Part shown: positions 32,201-40,409 of the stretch, piece after piece
How the letters are laid out: each line of letters opens with the position of its first letter
Numbering within the stretch: the stretch's first letter is position 1
IMG/VR virus record: IMGVR_UViG_3300033148_005717
Span: 1 to 45,293 of that record
Strand: one strand, 5' to 3'
DNA: 45,293 bases
Source of the DNA: a virus
Program-made: the position numbers and the translations under genes
The notes under the pieces: generated by a model
The model's database searches: none
Told to the model about the DNA's origin: nothing
The model's input: only the letters and a program-made list of their open reading frames with translations

Positions 32201-32679
32201 TGATTAAGATCGTTCAACCAAATGAAGTGTTCAAAGTTATTGAACATACCGGGATAAGGGTATGGGAATTTATAACCGTGCATCACACGGCTAACGGGGT
32301 TATTGGTAAAGATCGGCATTGGGGACATCTTATCGATGACATACATCGGAATGAGCGGGATTGGAAAAACGGTATGGGCTACCACTTCCTGATAAATCCC
32401 GATGGCGTTATTCAAATTGGAGACAGATGGATAAAACAGTTGGATGGGGCGCATAATCTCGGTTGGAACGATACCTCTCTGGGTATTGGTCTGGTGGGAA
32501 ATTTCTCTGATCCGGGGTCGTTGCCGACGGCAGAGCAACTACAGAGATTCAGGGATCTTCGATACGTGTTCTCCAATTTGCCGTTGCGACCTCATTGCGC
32601 CTTTCACGATACCGAATGTCCGGGAAAGAATATAAACCTCAAAACATGGTTCAAATTGTTTGAACTAAAGGGAGAATAA
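32200..32679 (+). CDS. N-acetylmuramoyl-L-alanine amidase endolysin
   Basis: 159 residues from ATG 32200 (TGATG overlap; ATG 32185 is an alternative). Amidase_2/PGRP motifs: FITVHHTANG (zinc His), GMGYHFLINPDGVIQIGDRW, and CAFHDTECPG (second His and Cys). Cleaves the amide bond between muramic acid and the stem peptide at lysis. No signal peptide, so it needs the holin. Confidence 0.88.
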   Translation: MIKIVQPNEVFKVIEHTGIRVWEFITVHHTANGVIGKDRHWGHLIDDIHRNERDWKNGMGYHFLINPDGVIQIGDRWIKQLDGAHNLGWNDTSLGIGLVGNFSDPGSLPTAEQLQRFRDLRYVFSNLPLRPHCAFHDTECPGKNINLKTWFKLFELKGE

Positions 32680-32680
32680 G

Positions 32681-32896
32681 ATGAACAAGATATGGAACTG
32701 GTTTAGCGGTAAGAAGGTGGTAATTGCCTCTATCTGTCTTATTGCCGCAAAAATATTAGATGAGGTTATTATCGGTATCTGGTCGGCGCAGGGAGAATGG
32801 CTGTTCAATTTAATAAATACTCTTGAATGGTTTGGCGCTACACTCGGAGCTGCCGGATTAATTCACAAAATAGTAAAGGTGAAGAAAAGTGGCTGA
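32681..32896 (+). CDS. Holin-like membrane protein
   Basis: 71 residues; two predicted membrane helices (KKVVIASICLIAAKILDEVI and LEWFGATLGAAGLI) and basic C-terminus KVKKSG. Directly follows the endolysin. Confidence 0.6.
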   Translation: MNKIWNWFSGKKVVIASICLIAAKILDEVIIGIWSAQGEWLFNLINTLEWFGATLGAAGLIHKIVKVKKSG

Positions 32897-33530
32897 TTTC
32901 AGAGTGGGTGATTGTCTGGTGACGCTGGCCTACGGCAGCAGCATACTCACAAAAGGCATACAGTATTTTCAGCGATATATGCTTGGACATAATAAACCGG
33001 ATGATTTACCCTGGCGATCCACTCACGTCGAAACGGTTCTGGCTGTTACCGAAACAAGGATAATTACCGGAAGCCAGACATTCCCAAAAGCCAAGCACAA
33101 TACCTATAAGAAAAGTTTAATTCGGGTTGGGATGATCGGGGATCGCCCCCGCTATGCCCTGTTCCGGTTCCACAATTACTCCAATATTGTTACCGAACCA
33201 TTCGTCAGGGCAATGGTGCTATGGTGGGAAAAGAAAATCGGTAAAAAGGTGGGATTTCTACAATCGTTCTGGGGCGGTTTCTATGATGTGGGACAGCTTC
33301 TCATGTATCCGATTAACTGGATAGCCGACAAACTGGGGCATAAAAAACATATAGCATGGCTGGAAAAGACTAAGGCTAATGTTTGTTCGGATGCAAGTGT
33401 CTCTTCCTATCGGGCGGGATTGACGGCTGATGGCAAACAAGAGGATTACATATTCGAGGGAATACCCTCATCTGAAGTGGCACCTTCGCATTTCTGGATG
33501 CCCGAAAGTAAGATGATGAGGATATTATAA
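32889..33530 (+). CDS. Permuted papain-fold (NlpC/P60, YiiX-like) peptidase
   Basis: 213 residues, GTG start. VGDCLV at the start, the histidine in STHVETVLAV and the cysteine in KANVCSDASVSSYRAG give the His-then-Cys order of permuted NlpC/P60 enzymes. Probably acts on peptidoglycan or lipid-linked substrates; adjacent to amidase and holin. Confidence 0.65.
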   Translation: MADFRVGDCLVTLAYGSSILTKGIQYFQRYMLGHNKPDDLPWRSTHVETVLAVTETRIITGSQTFPKAKHNTYKKSLIRVGMIGDRPRYALFRFHNYSNIVTEPFVRAMVLWWEKKIGKKVGFLQSFWGGFYDVGQLLMYPINWIADKLGHKKHIAWLEKTKANVCSDASVSSYRAGLTADGKQEDYIFEGIPSSEVAPSHFWMPESKMMRIL

Positions 33531-33555
33531 AGGTTAACATATAACTTACGGGGGG

Positions 33556-33589
33556 AGCCGATTCTATCTACGATGGGGTCGGCTTTTTT
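33556..33589 (+). terminator. Intrinsic terminator of late operon
   Basis: AGCCGA (33556-33561) pairs with TCGGCT (33579-33584), 17-base loop, run of six T ending at 33589. Confidence 0.75.
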
Positions 33590-33594
33590 GACTT

Positions 33595-33903
33595 ATGGCT
33601 GCAAAGCAAAAGAAAGAATTTATCGGACGGGTGTTATGGTATGATACAACCACTCACCATGACTACCAATATGAGCAAACGAAAAATGCCGTAGATCGCA
33701 TGGGTAAATTTATAGAAATTGGATTAATTGATGTGACCGATCCCGATGCTATAATAGTCAAATTTGGAATAGAGGTGTTAGATTTAAAAACATTACTTGT
33801 TAAGGGGATTAGAGATCATACGGATGTTCCTCGTGGTAAGAAGATTATATATAAAGTGCAGGAACATCTCGGTGGGGATAAATGGCGGGATATAAAGGTT
33901 TAA
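33595..33903 (+). CDS. Hypothetical protein after the terminator
   Basis: 102 residues. Codon structure looks real (MAAKQKKEFIGRVLWYDTTT), predicted alpha/beta. It starts 5 bp after the terminator T-run with no RBS, so it depends on readthrough or an unseen promoter. Convergent with the early operon. Confidence 0.5.
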   Translation: MAAKQKKEFIGRVLWYDTTTHHDYQYEQTKNAVDRMGKFIEIGLIDVTDPDAIIVKFGIEVLDLKTLLVKGIRDHTDVPRGKKIIYKVQEHLGGDKWRDIKV

Positions 33904-33923
33904 TGGGAGTGGCTGATACTGGC

Positions 33924-34724
33924 TTAGCCCTTATATAACACACCATTCCAAATAAACTGATAGTTGGTTACGGGAATGGGGTGAACGGTGAAGGCACCCG
34001 TTTTTTCAGACCACTCTACAACAGCAAATCCATGAATCCAATTAGATGCTTTCCCATGACGCCAATCCATTTGCGATTCATCACAACAATGCCCTATACA
34101 ATAAGCCACATGGCGATCCCTCGAATCGTGTCGTCTACCAGAGGCCATTTGAAAATCGTGAACGTGCCCGTAAAGAACGGAATGAGAGTTTTCAGCAATG
34201 TTATACTGTGCATGATACTGGTTGAATCGCAATCCATGATATACCCGTAATTTCCCCAGCCGGAGGGGGGCTAAGGTTCCACGACGATACTTACCCATGC
34301 TTTCCCTGGGTTTTTTCCATAACCAAAAACGGAAACCTCTGTCCTTGAGATGGAGGTTTTTTTCTATGTCCAACATTCCCTTTAGTCTGGGATATTTCTG
34401 AATGTGTTTATATATTCTATAATCGTGATTCCCCTCAAGAAGTTCTTTCTGTGCATCAGGGTTAATTGCCGTAAGTTTACTCAAGTGTTCATTGGCAATC
34501 TTATAGTTCGTATCTACGCAATCTATGAAGTTTTCCACCTGATTCTTTCTCTCAAAACCGCCAAAGCTCTTAGCATCAAGTAGATCGCCCACATGAACCA
34601 GTGTATCGGGTTTCAATACGTTTCGGGCGAACCCAAATATCAGATTCAATAGCCGCTTATCGTGAAACGGTATTTGAGTATCACCAAAAACAAATGCCCG
34701 TCTTATAGGATTACGTTCTGCCAA
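33924..34724 (-). CDS. Metallophosphoesterase
   Basis: 266 residues. Calcineurin-like motifs: VFGDTQIPFHD, VHVGDLLDA, LLEGNHDYR, and GHVHDF, the dinuclear-metal ligands. Could act on nucleic acids, nucleotides or phosphoproteins. Last gene of the early leftward operon. Confidence 0.8.
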   Translation of the reverse strand: MAERNPIRRAFVFGDTQIPFHDKRLLNLIFGFARNVLKPDTLVHVGDLLDAKSFGGFERKNQVENFIDCVDTNYKIANEHLSKLTAINPDAQKELLEGNHDYRIYKHIQKYPRLKGMLDIEKNLHLKDRGFRFWLWKKPRESMGKYRRGTLAPLRLGKLRVYHGLRFNQYHAQYNIAENSHSVLYGHVHDFQMASGRRHDSRDRHVAYCIGHCCDESQMDWRHGKASNWIHGFAVVEWSEKTGAFTVHPIPVTNYQFIWNGVLYKG

Positions 34725-34744
34725 CTTCCCCTCCTTCGTGCGGG

Positions 34745-35242
34745 TTATTTGTTACTCGCGTGCTTATCAATGGCGAGACAGATGGCTTCGGGGAGAGAGA
34801 ATTTGAAAGCATCACTTGAACTTGCCGGTCTTTCAATGCTAACAACCCATTTGTTTCCCTCTAAACGACTCTTGCGTTTAATCGTAATACCGGCATCATA
34901 GACTGGATTCTTTTTATTCTGGCGATCTCGATACTCCTCCAACGCATCCATCGCCAGCCTTACGTCGAGGTCGTAACGGGGGATATTTTGCCATTCACCC
35001 ATTCCCACAGCACCGGTTTTAAACAGCCATTCATTACCATATTTTTGTTTGGCAATAATCATCCCCAAATGCTTCGCCACGCGAGCGTAGAGGGGCGGGG
35101 ACGTGCATTCCGGCGCAGAAGCGGGGGGTGTCCAACCAAGATCAATTAGCTGTTGGCGTAATTTTTCCTCTATATTCTTGGTTGCTTTTTCCCATTCTAT
35201 TTTCGCCCGTTCAACTATAATTTCATGGATACTCTTACTCAT
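34745..35242 (-). CDS. Phage hypothetical protein
   Basis: 165 residues. N-terminal helix, LYARVAKHLGMIIAKQKYG and a C-terminal beta part. RBS AAGGAGGAAAGATGA module. Function unknown. Confidence 0.5.
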   Translation of the reverse strand: MSKSIHEIIVERAKIEWEKATKNIEEKLRQQLIDLGWTPPASAPECTSPPLYARVAKHLGMIIAKQKYGNEWLFKTGAVGMGEWQNIPRYDLDVRLAMDALEEYRDRQNKKNPVYDAGITIKRKSRLEGNKWVVSIERPASSSDAFKFSLPEAICLAIDKHASNK

Positions 35243-35603
35243 CTTTCCTCCTTTTTGGCGTCGGTCGCCGTATCATTTCGCCGTTGCCATCTTGTTCATA
35301 CCAGCATCGTTCTTCTCTGACCCAGCAAGCGAGTCGAGCGATATGGTAAGGCGGTAACGATGGGGTTTCCCATTCTCGTCTACAGCGCTTAATATATGCT
35401 TGTGTTCCTGCCTTGACTTGAATCCAGAGTGAATGGCTTGGTAAATCCCCATTAAATCGCTTGAGAGCAATGAGATCATAATCTCCAAGGCTCCCTCCTG
35501 CTCTTTCAACCTTGTAGCCCCCTTTCCGAAGCATATTAGCATACTCTCTCTCCTTTCTTGTCCCGTAAACTTTCGGGTTACGCTTGCGGGGCATTAGACC
35601 CAA
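35235..35603 (-). CDS. Hjc/PDDEXK-like nuclease
   Basis: 122 residues. GTRKEREYANMLRKGGYKVE, then GGSLGDYDLIAL and WIQVKAG reproduce the E...GxxD...QxK order of archaeal-type Holliday-junction resolvases and related endonucleases. Likely processes phage recombination or replication intermediates. Confidence 0.7.
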   Translation of the reverse strand: MGLMPRKRNPKVYGTRKEREYANMLRKGGYKVERAGGSLGDYDLIALKRFNGDLPSHSLWIQVKAGTQAYIKRCRREWETPSLPPYHIARLACWVREERCWYEQDGNGEMIRRPTPKRRKDE

Positions 35604-35716
35604 TACTTTTTATTTCTCTCCCGCTTGTAGCGGGAATAATAGCCATGCAGCCAACTGGGAACGGCGACAGCCAGTATCACCACACCGATGATCGGGATTA
35701 TCAGCCAGTCAGACAT
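35594..35716 (-). CDS. 40-residue membrane protein
   Basis: Start ATG 35716 overlaps the previous stop (TAATG); longer readings have no RBS. One membrane helix (LIIPIIGVVILAVAV) and a basic tail. Confidence 0.5.
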   Translation of the reverse strand: MSDWLIIPIIGVVILAVAVPSWLHGYYSRYKRERNKKYWV

Positions 35717-35910
35717 TATTTCGCTAAAAGACATACAGCTAAAGCAATTATTAAAATTATTACGACCAAAGCGAAACCAAGCCAAATTGGTGCTAATACC
35801 CACCACCACGACCAAGTAATAACTCCAGTTAACTTTAGGGCGATAAAAAGAATTGTTAAAAGCCCTGTAAAACCTATACCGGATGATGAACTTGAACTTA
35901 TTTCACTCAT
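35716..35910 (-). CDS. 64-residue two-TM membrane protein
   Basis: Ser-rich start then two hydrophobic helices. RBS AAGGAGGAAAG. Coupled to the next small membrane protein. Function unknown. Confidence 0.5.
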   Translation of the reverse strand: MSEISSSSSSGIGFTGLLTILFIALKLTGVITWSWWWVLAPIWLGFALVVIILIIALAVCLLAK

Positions 35911-35946
35911 CTTTCCTCCTTCGTTAATTTATCAGCCAGTCGGGCA

Positions 35947-36855
35947 TTAGGTTCCCATAAAAACGGTTTTTGCAAGTTCTTCTTTATACCATTCGGGTAA
36001 ACCCCTCACGACACCCCGCATAATATTATTTTTAAAGTGTCCATATAGTTTACCCATGATAAATTCTTTTTCTTCTTTTTCTATGTCTGCCTGAACTTCC
36101 TTGATGAGACTACCAATATCTCTTGGGCTTTTCTCTAATTTCCCCTCATCTCTCAAGTGAGCGATGGCTTTTTGCCACCGAGCTTCTGTTCGTAATGTTT
36201 CAATAATCATTGTTAGTATTTCGGTTTTATTGCCATCCGATTTCCAATTTTTACTGTGGGACTCTTTGAATCTTTCCGATACAAACTTACCCTTCATATA
36301 CTTTTTGTCCTTCGTAAACCGAGAATAATTCTTTATTACGAATCCTTCAATTTTCTGTCCACCCAATATCGATTCCGTTTCAAGGTAAGACATGAATTGA
36401 TCGAAGTTTTTAACCTTACCCTTAAATATTAGGGGAACACATTCTAAACCTATACGTTCAGCCTCATTACGTTTGGCCTCGCAATCAAGAAATATTTGGT
36501 TTGCATCACTTATGTCAAAGATGATAATGTGTTTTTCGGGAACCCTACTATATGCATAGACATTATGTTTGGGTTTTTGTAAAAACTCTCCGTAATAATA
36601 ATAGTCTGGGTTTAAATCTAAAGCAAGTTCTTTTACGGTTTCCGCAGCCCTATTGAACATCTGCTGAGAACAACCATCTTCAGTAATGAATATTTCTGAT
36701 CCCTTTGAGCGCATAAATATTTCATCTTGCCAACTATGATGGAAAGCAAAAAGTGAACCATCAATTTTTTCTTCGAGAATTACAGGATCGGAAAATATAT
36801 CAGTAATAGCACTATGCCCCATCTGATAAACCGACCCATAACTCGGTATCTTCAT
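35947..36855 (-). CDS. RNA ligase (T4 Rnl2-like)
   Basis: 302 residues. Motif I EEKIDGSL with the adenylated lysine, motif IIIa-like YYYGEFL, HIIIFDI, motif IV KIEGFVIKNY and motif V MKGKFV. Seals RNA breaks with ATP. In phages such ligases repair tRNAs cleaved by host anticodon nucleases, which is a possible role here; no kinase/phosphatase partner of the T4 type is seen. Confidence 0.85.
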   Translation of the reverse strand: MKIPSYGSVYQMGHSAITDIFSDPVILEEKIDGSLFAFHHSWQDEIFMRSKGSEIFITEDGCSQQMFNRAAETVKELALDLNPDYYYYGEFLQKPKHNVYAYSRVPEKHIIIFDISDANQIFLDCEAKRNEAERIGLECVPLIFKGKVKNFDQFMSYLETESILGGQKIEGFVIKNYSRFTKDKKYMKGKFVSERFKESHSKNWKSDGNKTEILTMIIETLRTEARWQKAIAHLRDEGKLEKSPRDIGSLIKEVQADIEKEEKEFIMGKLYGHFKNNIMRGVVRGLPEWYKEELAKTVFMGT

Positions 36856-36868
36856 CTTTCCTCCTTTG

Positions 36869-37156
36869 TTAACGTCCTTCCTTCATGTCTATTACCATCT
36901 GGATCATACACCACACTATCACCGATGCCAGATGACTCTTATCCCCATCGTCTTCATCAAGAATTTCCCCTTTATTGAATCGGGCTTTTAAATGTTTTAA
37001 AATGTGCTGCAATCGCTCTTGTTCTGTTTCTTTGCCAAGATGCACATCCATACCAAACCCATGCTTTTTACCGATTACAAATGTGTGCTTAATGGCTGGT
37101 AAACACATATCAACAACGTCATAATAGGGTATCTGCTTACGCGGTTTCTCACTCAT
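36869..37156 (-). CDS. DUF5664-like phage protein
   Basis: 95 residues. Pattern HILKHLKARFNKGE ... DDGDKSHLASVIVW resembles the DUF5664 family (HxxKH-like helix plus D-xSHLA). Weak match; possible nucleotide-related protein. Confidence 0.45.
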   Translation of the reverse strand: MSEKPRKQIPYYDVVDMCLPAIKHTFVIGKKHGFGMDVHLGKETEQERLQHILKHLKARFNKGEILDEDDGDKSHLASVIVWCMIQMVIDMKEGR

Positions 37157-37171
37157 TCATTCCCTCCCTTC

Positions 37172-37360
37172 TTATCTACTAATTGACTTTATAAATTCAA
37201 TAACTTTATCATGGCAATCCCGACAAATACCCCTGTTTGGTAAATCGTAATCCAAAAGGCTTATACAACCTTCATCGTTAAACCGTATACATTCTGGCTT
37301 GTCGTTTCTGTTATCCTTGATTTCCCGTTTACAAATATCACAGTATTCTTTAAGCATCAC
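37172..37360 (-). CDS. Small zinc-binding protein
   Basis: 62 residues; CDICKREI and CRDCHDKV give a four-cysteine zinc site. RBS GGGAGG. Confidence 0.55.
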   Translation of the reverse strand: MMLKEYCDICKREIKDNRNDKPECIRFNDEGCISLLDYDLPNRGICRDCHDKVIEFIKSISR

Positions 37361-37390
37361 TTACCTCCCTCCCGCGCCTCGCGGGCGATG

Positions 37391-37810
37391 TTATCTTTCA
37401 TTGTTAACTTCTGCCGATTTAATAATAATATTAGTCACAATCTGTTTGATTTCTCTATGGGCATGTTGAGCATAGTCATCTGGGGCTAATTTCATAAGTT
37501 CGTTTTCAGATTTACGATTTATCTTCTCCAACGCCACCTCCAGTAACTCAATCCGCCGTTCCTGCGTGTCACCGGCTGCACGAGCACCTGCAAGGTCTGC
37601 CTTGAGTGCGTCTATTCGCTTGCGGTCGGCGTCGATGGTGGCGAGAAAACGCCCCGTGCTTTTCTCAAAAACAGCATTGGGTAATCTACGAAGTGCTTCT
37701 AACTCATTGTCAGAATATGGATTTTTGATCCTTGATTGTATCCACTTTAATGTCCCTGGACACTGACAAAGACTTTCACCGTATCCACAACCACTACAAG
37801 TTGATTCTAT
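37391..37810 (-). CDS. Cys-motif coiled-coil protein with AUA start
   Basis: The frame is open from a TAA at about 37831 and has no ATG, GTG or TTG before the domain. AAGGAGG (37823-37817) lies 6 bases before ATA 37810. Product 139 residues: ESTCSGCGYGESLCQCPGTL zinc-type cluster, then a coiled coil (RKRIDALKADLAGARAAGD) and a helical end. The opposite strand reading is a shadow. Overlaps the upstream gene by 17 bp, as other genes here do. Confidence 0.6.
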   Translation of the reverse strand: MESTCSGCGYGESLCQCPGTLKWIQSRIKNPYSDNELEALRRLPNAVFEKSTGRFLATIDADRKRIDALKADLAGARAAGDTQERRIELLEVALEKINRKSENELMKLAPDDYAQHAHREIKQIVTNIIIKSAEVNNER

Positions 37811-38072
37811 CGTCGGCCTCCTTGATAATTAATTCAATGTCGTTAATAAGATCAGCATAATCACCAAACCCCTTACGATACTTCTTGATTTTTCGAGTTA
37901 TAGCCTTTCGCAACCGCTTATTATTCTTATACATCTTCACCATCTTGGCGGCGATGGCCTTGATATCTTCTGACGTTACCGATACTGTTTTCGGAACCCC
38001 TAATGCCTTTTCCAAATAACAGCTTATCTCCGGGCAATGCTCCCGCAGTAGCTCAAGGTCGGACTTGTTCAT
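37794..38072 (-). CDS. Hypothetical basic helical protein
   Basis: 92 residues from ATG 38072 (MNKSDLELLREH). Helical, middle very basic (KNNKRLRKAITRKIKKYRK). Its start sequence is repeated at the next gene upstream. Function unknown. Confidence 0.5.
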   Translation of the reverse strand: MNKSDLELLREHCPEISCYLEKALGVPKTVSVTSEDIKAIAAKMVKMYKNNKRLRKAITRKIKKYRKGFGDYADLINDIELIIKEADDRINL

Positions 38073-38178
38073 TAGTAACCTCTAATATCCATTCCCCGAT
38101 TTTATTACAAGTCTTGACAGCCTTATTCTCATCAATTATGCCCCCACCTACGATAATGGCCGCGTCGGACTTGTTCAT
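38053..38178 (-). CDS. 41-residue hypothetical protein
   Basis: ATG 38178 (MNKSDAAIIVGGGIIDE...) to TGA 38053, overlapping both neighbours. Shares the 15-bp start ATGAACAAGTCCGAC with the downstream gene. Confidence 0.45.
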   Translation of the reverse strand: MNKSDAAIIVGGGIIDENKAVKTCNKIGEWILEVTNEQVRP

Positions 38179-38371
38179 CTTTTACCATCCCTTTCAATGG
38201 TTCTAAGTCAAGCAGATCTACACCCGCCCTTTTCATTTCAGCAATGTTATATCCAGAAGATTTCATGATTTCGTAAGCCATCGACGGCTCATCATGATCT
38301 CTAACGAGGATAGCCAATACCCAAGCAATACCTTGGATAAAACCATAATCTTTATTTTTAATCCCGCTCAT
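38132..38371 (-). CDS. Phage hypothetical protein
   Basis: 79 residues from ATG 38371 (ATGA overlap, GAGGTG RBS). DYGFIQGIAWVLAILVRDHD is typical of a small phage early-protein family of unknown function. Confidence 0.55.
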   Translation of the reverse strand: MSGIKNKDYGFIQGIAWVLAILVRDHDEPSMAYEIMKSSGYNIAEMKRAGVDLLDLEPLKGMVKDEQVRRGHYRRWGHN

Positions 38372-38520
38372 TTCTTCACCTCGATCTCCCGCCCGCAGTA
38401 AGGGCAGTATTTCCATTGATTATTCTTTTCATAATAGGTTGTATCGTATTTTCTACATTCAATACTATACCACTCACCCGCAGAATCACAGTGAATCGTC
38501 CACACGCATTTCTCATTCAT
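38368..38520 (-). CDS. Small zinc-ribbon protein
   Basis: 50 residues from ATG 38520 (AGGAGG RBS; TGATG). Ends KYCPYCGREIEVKK, with earlier Cys residues; a common phage zinc-ribbon of unknown role. Confidence 0.6.
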   Translation of the reverse strand: MNEKCVWTIHCDSAGEWYSIECRKYDTTYYEKNNQWKYCPYCGREIEVKK

Positions 38521-38828
38521 CAGGAACCTCCTTCCTCCCTCGGATAGCCCGCTATGCACTTCGCTACAGCGCAGTCGAGAAAATGAGGTAATTCTTCACC
38601 CGTATCATTATCGAAATGAGATGCTCCGCATTCCCCACATATTTCGTCATCTCCCCACTGATGTTTTTTCATCAGCCGCCTGCACTCGGCCAGGGATTCA
38701 AGGGCTTGTAAGCACGGCCTCCAAAAACTGTGAGGCGATAAGCTACCCTTCTCCTTTAATTCTAAAAGATAATCATATATTTTTTTCTCATCCGCCGACA
38801 GCCAGCGTTCAATCTCTTGCGCGGTCAT
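38520..38828 (-). CDS. Hypothetical protein with CxxC motif
   Basis: 102 residues; helical N-terminus, then EICGECGASHFD and DCAVAKC. Likely zinc binding. Coupled by overlap on both sides. Confidence 0.5.
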   Translation of the reverse strand: MTAQEIERWLSADEKKIYDYLLELKEKGSLSPHSFWRPCLQALESLAECRRLMKKHQWGDDEICGECGASHFDNDTGEELPHFLDCAVAKCIAGYPREEGGS

Positions 38829-38863
38829 TTGACCTCCTTTGCTTCACTAATTTTCAAACTCAT
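38825..38863 (-). CDS. 12-residue micro-ORF
   Basis: ATG 38863 with AAGGAG before it; stop overlaps the next start (ATGA). Probably a translational-coupling leader; not proven to be made. Confidence 0.3.
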   Translation of the reverse strand: MSLKISEAKEVK

Positions 38864-38894
38864 CACTCACTCCTTTTTCTTACGTTACGGGAGA

Positions 38895-39347
38895 TTATCT
38901 CCTACACCAACATAAAGTTTTTTGTAAATTCCCCGGCTGACCTTTTAATAAAATCGGCCCCATGATTAAATACGCGTAACCCTTATTCCAACAAATCTTA
39001 CAGTAGCTCTTTGAAATCAATTCGTTTGCTGTCGATACCGGCAAATCATTTTTATGATCTAACAATACAGATCGAGGCGTGGAAAACCATTTACTATTAG
39101 GTGAACCGTTTGTAATATTTATGTATTCTTTCATCCATCTCTCAAAATTGACATCGTTCATACTACAGAAATCCCATATTTCCATTTGAGCCTTACTCTC
39201 AAATATCGCTATTCCCTGAGCCTGTTTCGGCTCCGCTTTCTTGACTATTGATTTTTCCCTGTAATTTACCCTGGCTCCCCTGATAGCCTTCAAGACGCTT
39301 TCTTTCAAGCCAAGACAGTTTTCCAGTAGTTGTGGATCTGTCGTCAT
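38895..39347 (-). CDS. Primosome-region protein with DnaJ-like zinc half-finger
   Basis: 150 residues from ATG 39347 with GGAGGG. C-terminus SYCKICWNKGYAYLI...LCWCRR follows the CxxCxxxGY...CxC pattern seen at the end of helicase-loader and primosome-associated phage proteins. It overlaps the 3' end of the replication gene out of frame by 149 bp. Confidence 0.55.
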   Translation of the reverse strand: MTTDPQLLENCLGLKESVLKAIRGARVNYREKSIVKKAEPKQAQGIAIFESKAQMEIWDFCSMNDVNFERWMKEYINITNGSPNSKWFSTPRSVLLDHKNDLPVSTANELISKSYCKICWNKGYAYLIMGPILLKGQPGNLQKTLCWCRR

Positions 39348-40047
39348 ATTCTCCCTCCAATATTTTAGCGATTTTATTTTCGTTGATTACAAACTCAATG
39401 TTTATCTGGAATTGTTTATAGCCTTCCCGCGGCGGTATTTCACCTCGCAAAAATTTAGACTTAACCACACGTTTGAACAGATGAATCCAGAATTGTTTAT
39501 CGGGGTATTCTTTGAGCCGGGCGTTAATATGCTGTTTACGTTTTTTAGTCAATTTGAGGACTTTCCTTCCAAATGGTAATGATTCGTGATATAGATTAAC
39601 AAATTGAATTGGTGACATATTACTTGTCTTTTGTATATTGTCTTTTGTAATGTCTTTTGAGTGTCTCTTTTTAGAGACTGGTTTATTATCTATTTTGAGA
39701 CACCCCGTTATCTTTTTAGAGACACCCCGTATCTTTTTAGATAACGGTTTCCATTCATCAAAGTTCTTATTAAACATATAGTTAGTTGTTGCGCCAGTCT
39801 CTTTTTTGATAATGCGCATAGTCTCTAATTTGATAATGGAGCGAACTATGTTTGGTCGTCTAATCCCCGTTGCTTCAACAAATTGTGATAATGGAATGGC
39901 ATCCCTTTTTTTGTTAAATCCGTATGTTTTACGGATAATGAAATCAAGTATTTGCCTGGCTTCGCCAGGGATTCTTATTCGGATTAGAGCATCCATAATC
40001 TCATTGGCAATTTTTAGGTAACCGTTTTTACATTGTGGATTTGCCAA
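39199..40047 (-). CDS. Replication protein O-like (HTH initiator)
   Basis: 282 residues, TTG start with GGAGGAAGA. N-terminal 110 residues follow phage_rep_O_N: GYLKIANEIMDALIRIRIPG, RQILDFIIRKTYGFNKK, ATGIRRPNIVRSI. It should bind the origin and recruit the host helicase. Middle is Lys/Ser-rich; the Gly/Ser/Gln-rich tail lies in the overlap with the next gene. Origin repeats were not identified within it. Confidence 0.8.
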   Translation of the reverse strand: MANPQCKNGYLKIANEIMDALIRIRIPGEARQILDFIIRKTYGFNKKRDAIPLSQFVEATGIRRPNIVRSIIKLETMRIIKKETGATTNYMFNKNFDEWKPLSKKIRGVSKKITGCLKIDNKPVSKKRHSKDITKDNIQKTSNMSPIQFVNLYHESLPFGRKVLKLTKKRKQHINARLKEYPDKQFWIHLFKRVVKSKFLRGEIPPREGYKQFQINIEFVINENKIAKILEGEYDDRSTTTGKLSWLERKRLEGYQGSQGKLQGKINSQESGAETGSGNSDI

Positions 40048-40097
40048 TCTTCCTCCAATTCCAAATTTGTCAATCTTTTTTTATGACAATCAGCCAT
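40014..40097 (-). CDS. Possible 27-residue peptide upstream of O-like gene
   Basis: ATG 40097 after GAGG; it spans the TTG start of the replication gene in another frame. Could be a leader regulating it. Confidence 0.25.
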   Translation of the reverse strand: MADCHKKRLTNLELEEDWQIHNVKTVT

Positions 40098-40106
40098 TAC
40101 ATTTCC

Positions 40107-40409
40107 TCAATCTGCGGGTTCGCCAACTGTCCCCTCCGCTCTGGCTAACATATCGGCGATAGCCCGTTGATTGGCTTTACTTACCGTTAGAATGGTTGGC
40201 TCCACAGGTTTTCGTGGTGGGATATTGTGACGTATCGCATACCGCCTATTATTGAAATAACACTTGTGTCTTTCACTACAGAATTTTTGCTTTATGTATA
40301 TTGTATTAAATATTTGCCCACAAAAAGGGCACGTCTTTTTGAAATATTCCGACCCACAACATCTGCATTTAATCGGTTCGTTCCCCTTCCGGCTCATAGC
40401 GTCATTCAC
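40107..40409 (-). CDS. Zinc-finger protein
   Basis: 100 residues. CRCCGSEYFKKTCPFCG and KFCSERHKCYFNNRR form two metal sites resembling endonuclease-type or MYM-like zinc fingers. DNA or RNA binding is likely. Start ATG 40409 or 40397. Confidence 0.6.
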   Translation of the reverse strand: MNDAMSRKGNEPIKCRCCGSEYFKKTCPFCGQIFNTIYIKQKFCSERHKCYFNNRRYAIRHNIPPRKPVEPTILTVSKANQRAIADMLARAEGTVGEPAD

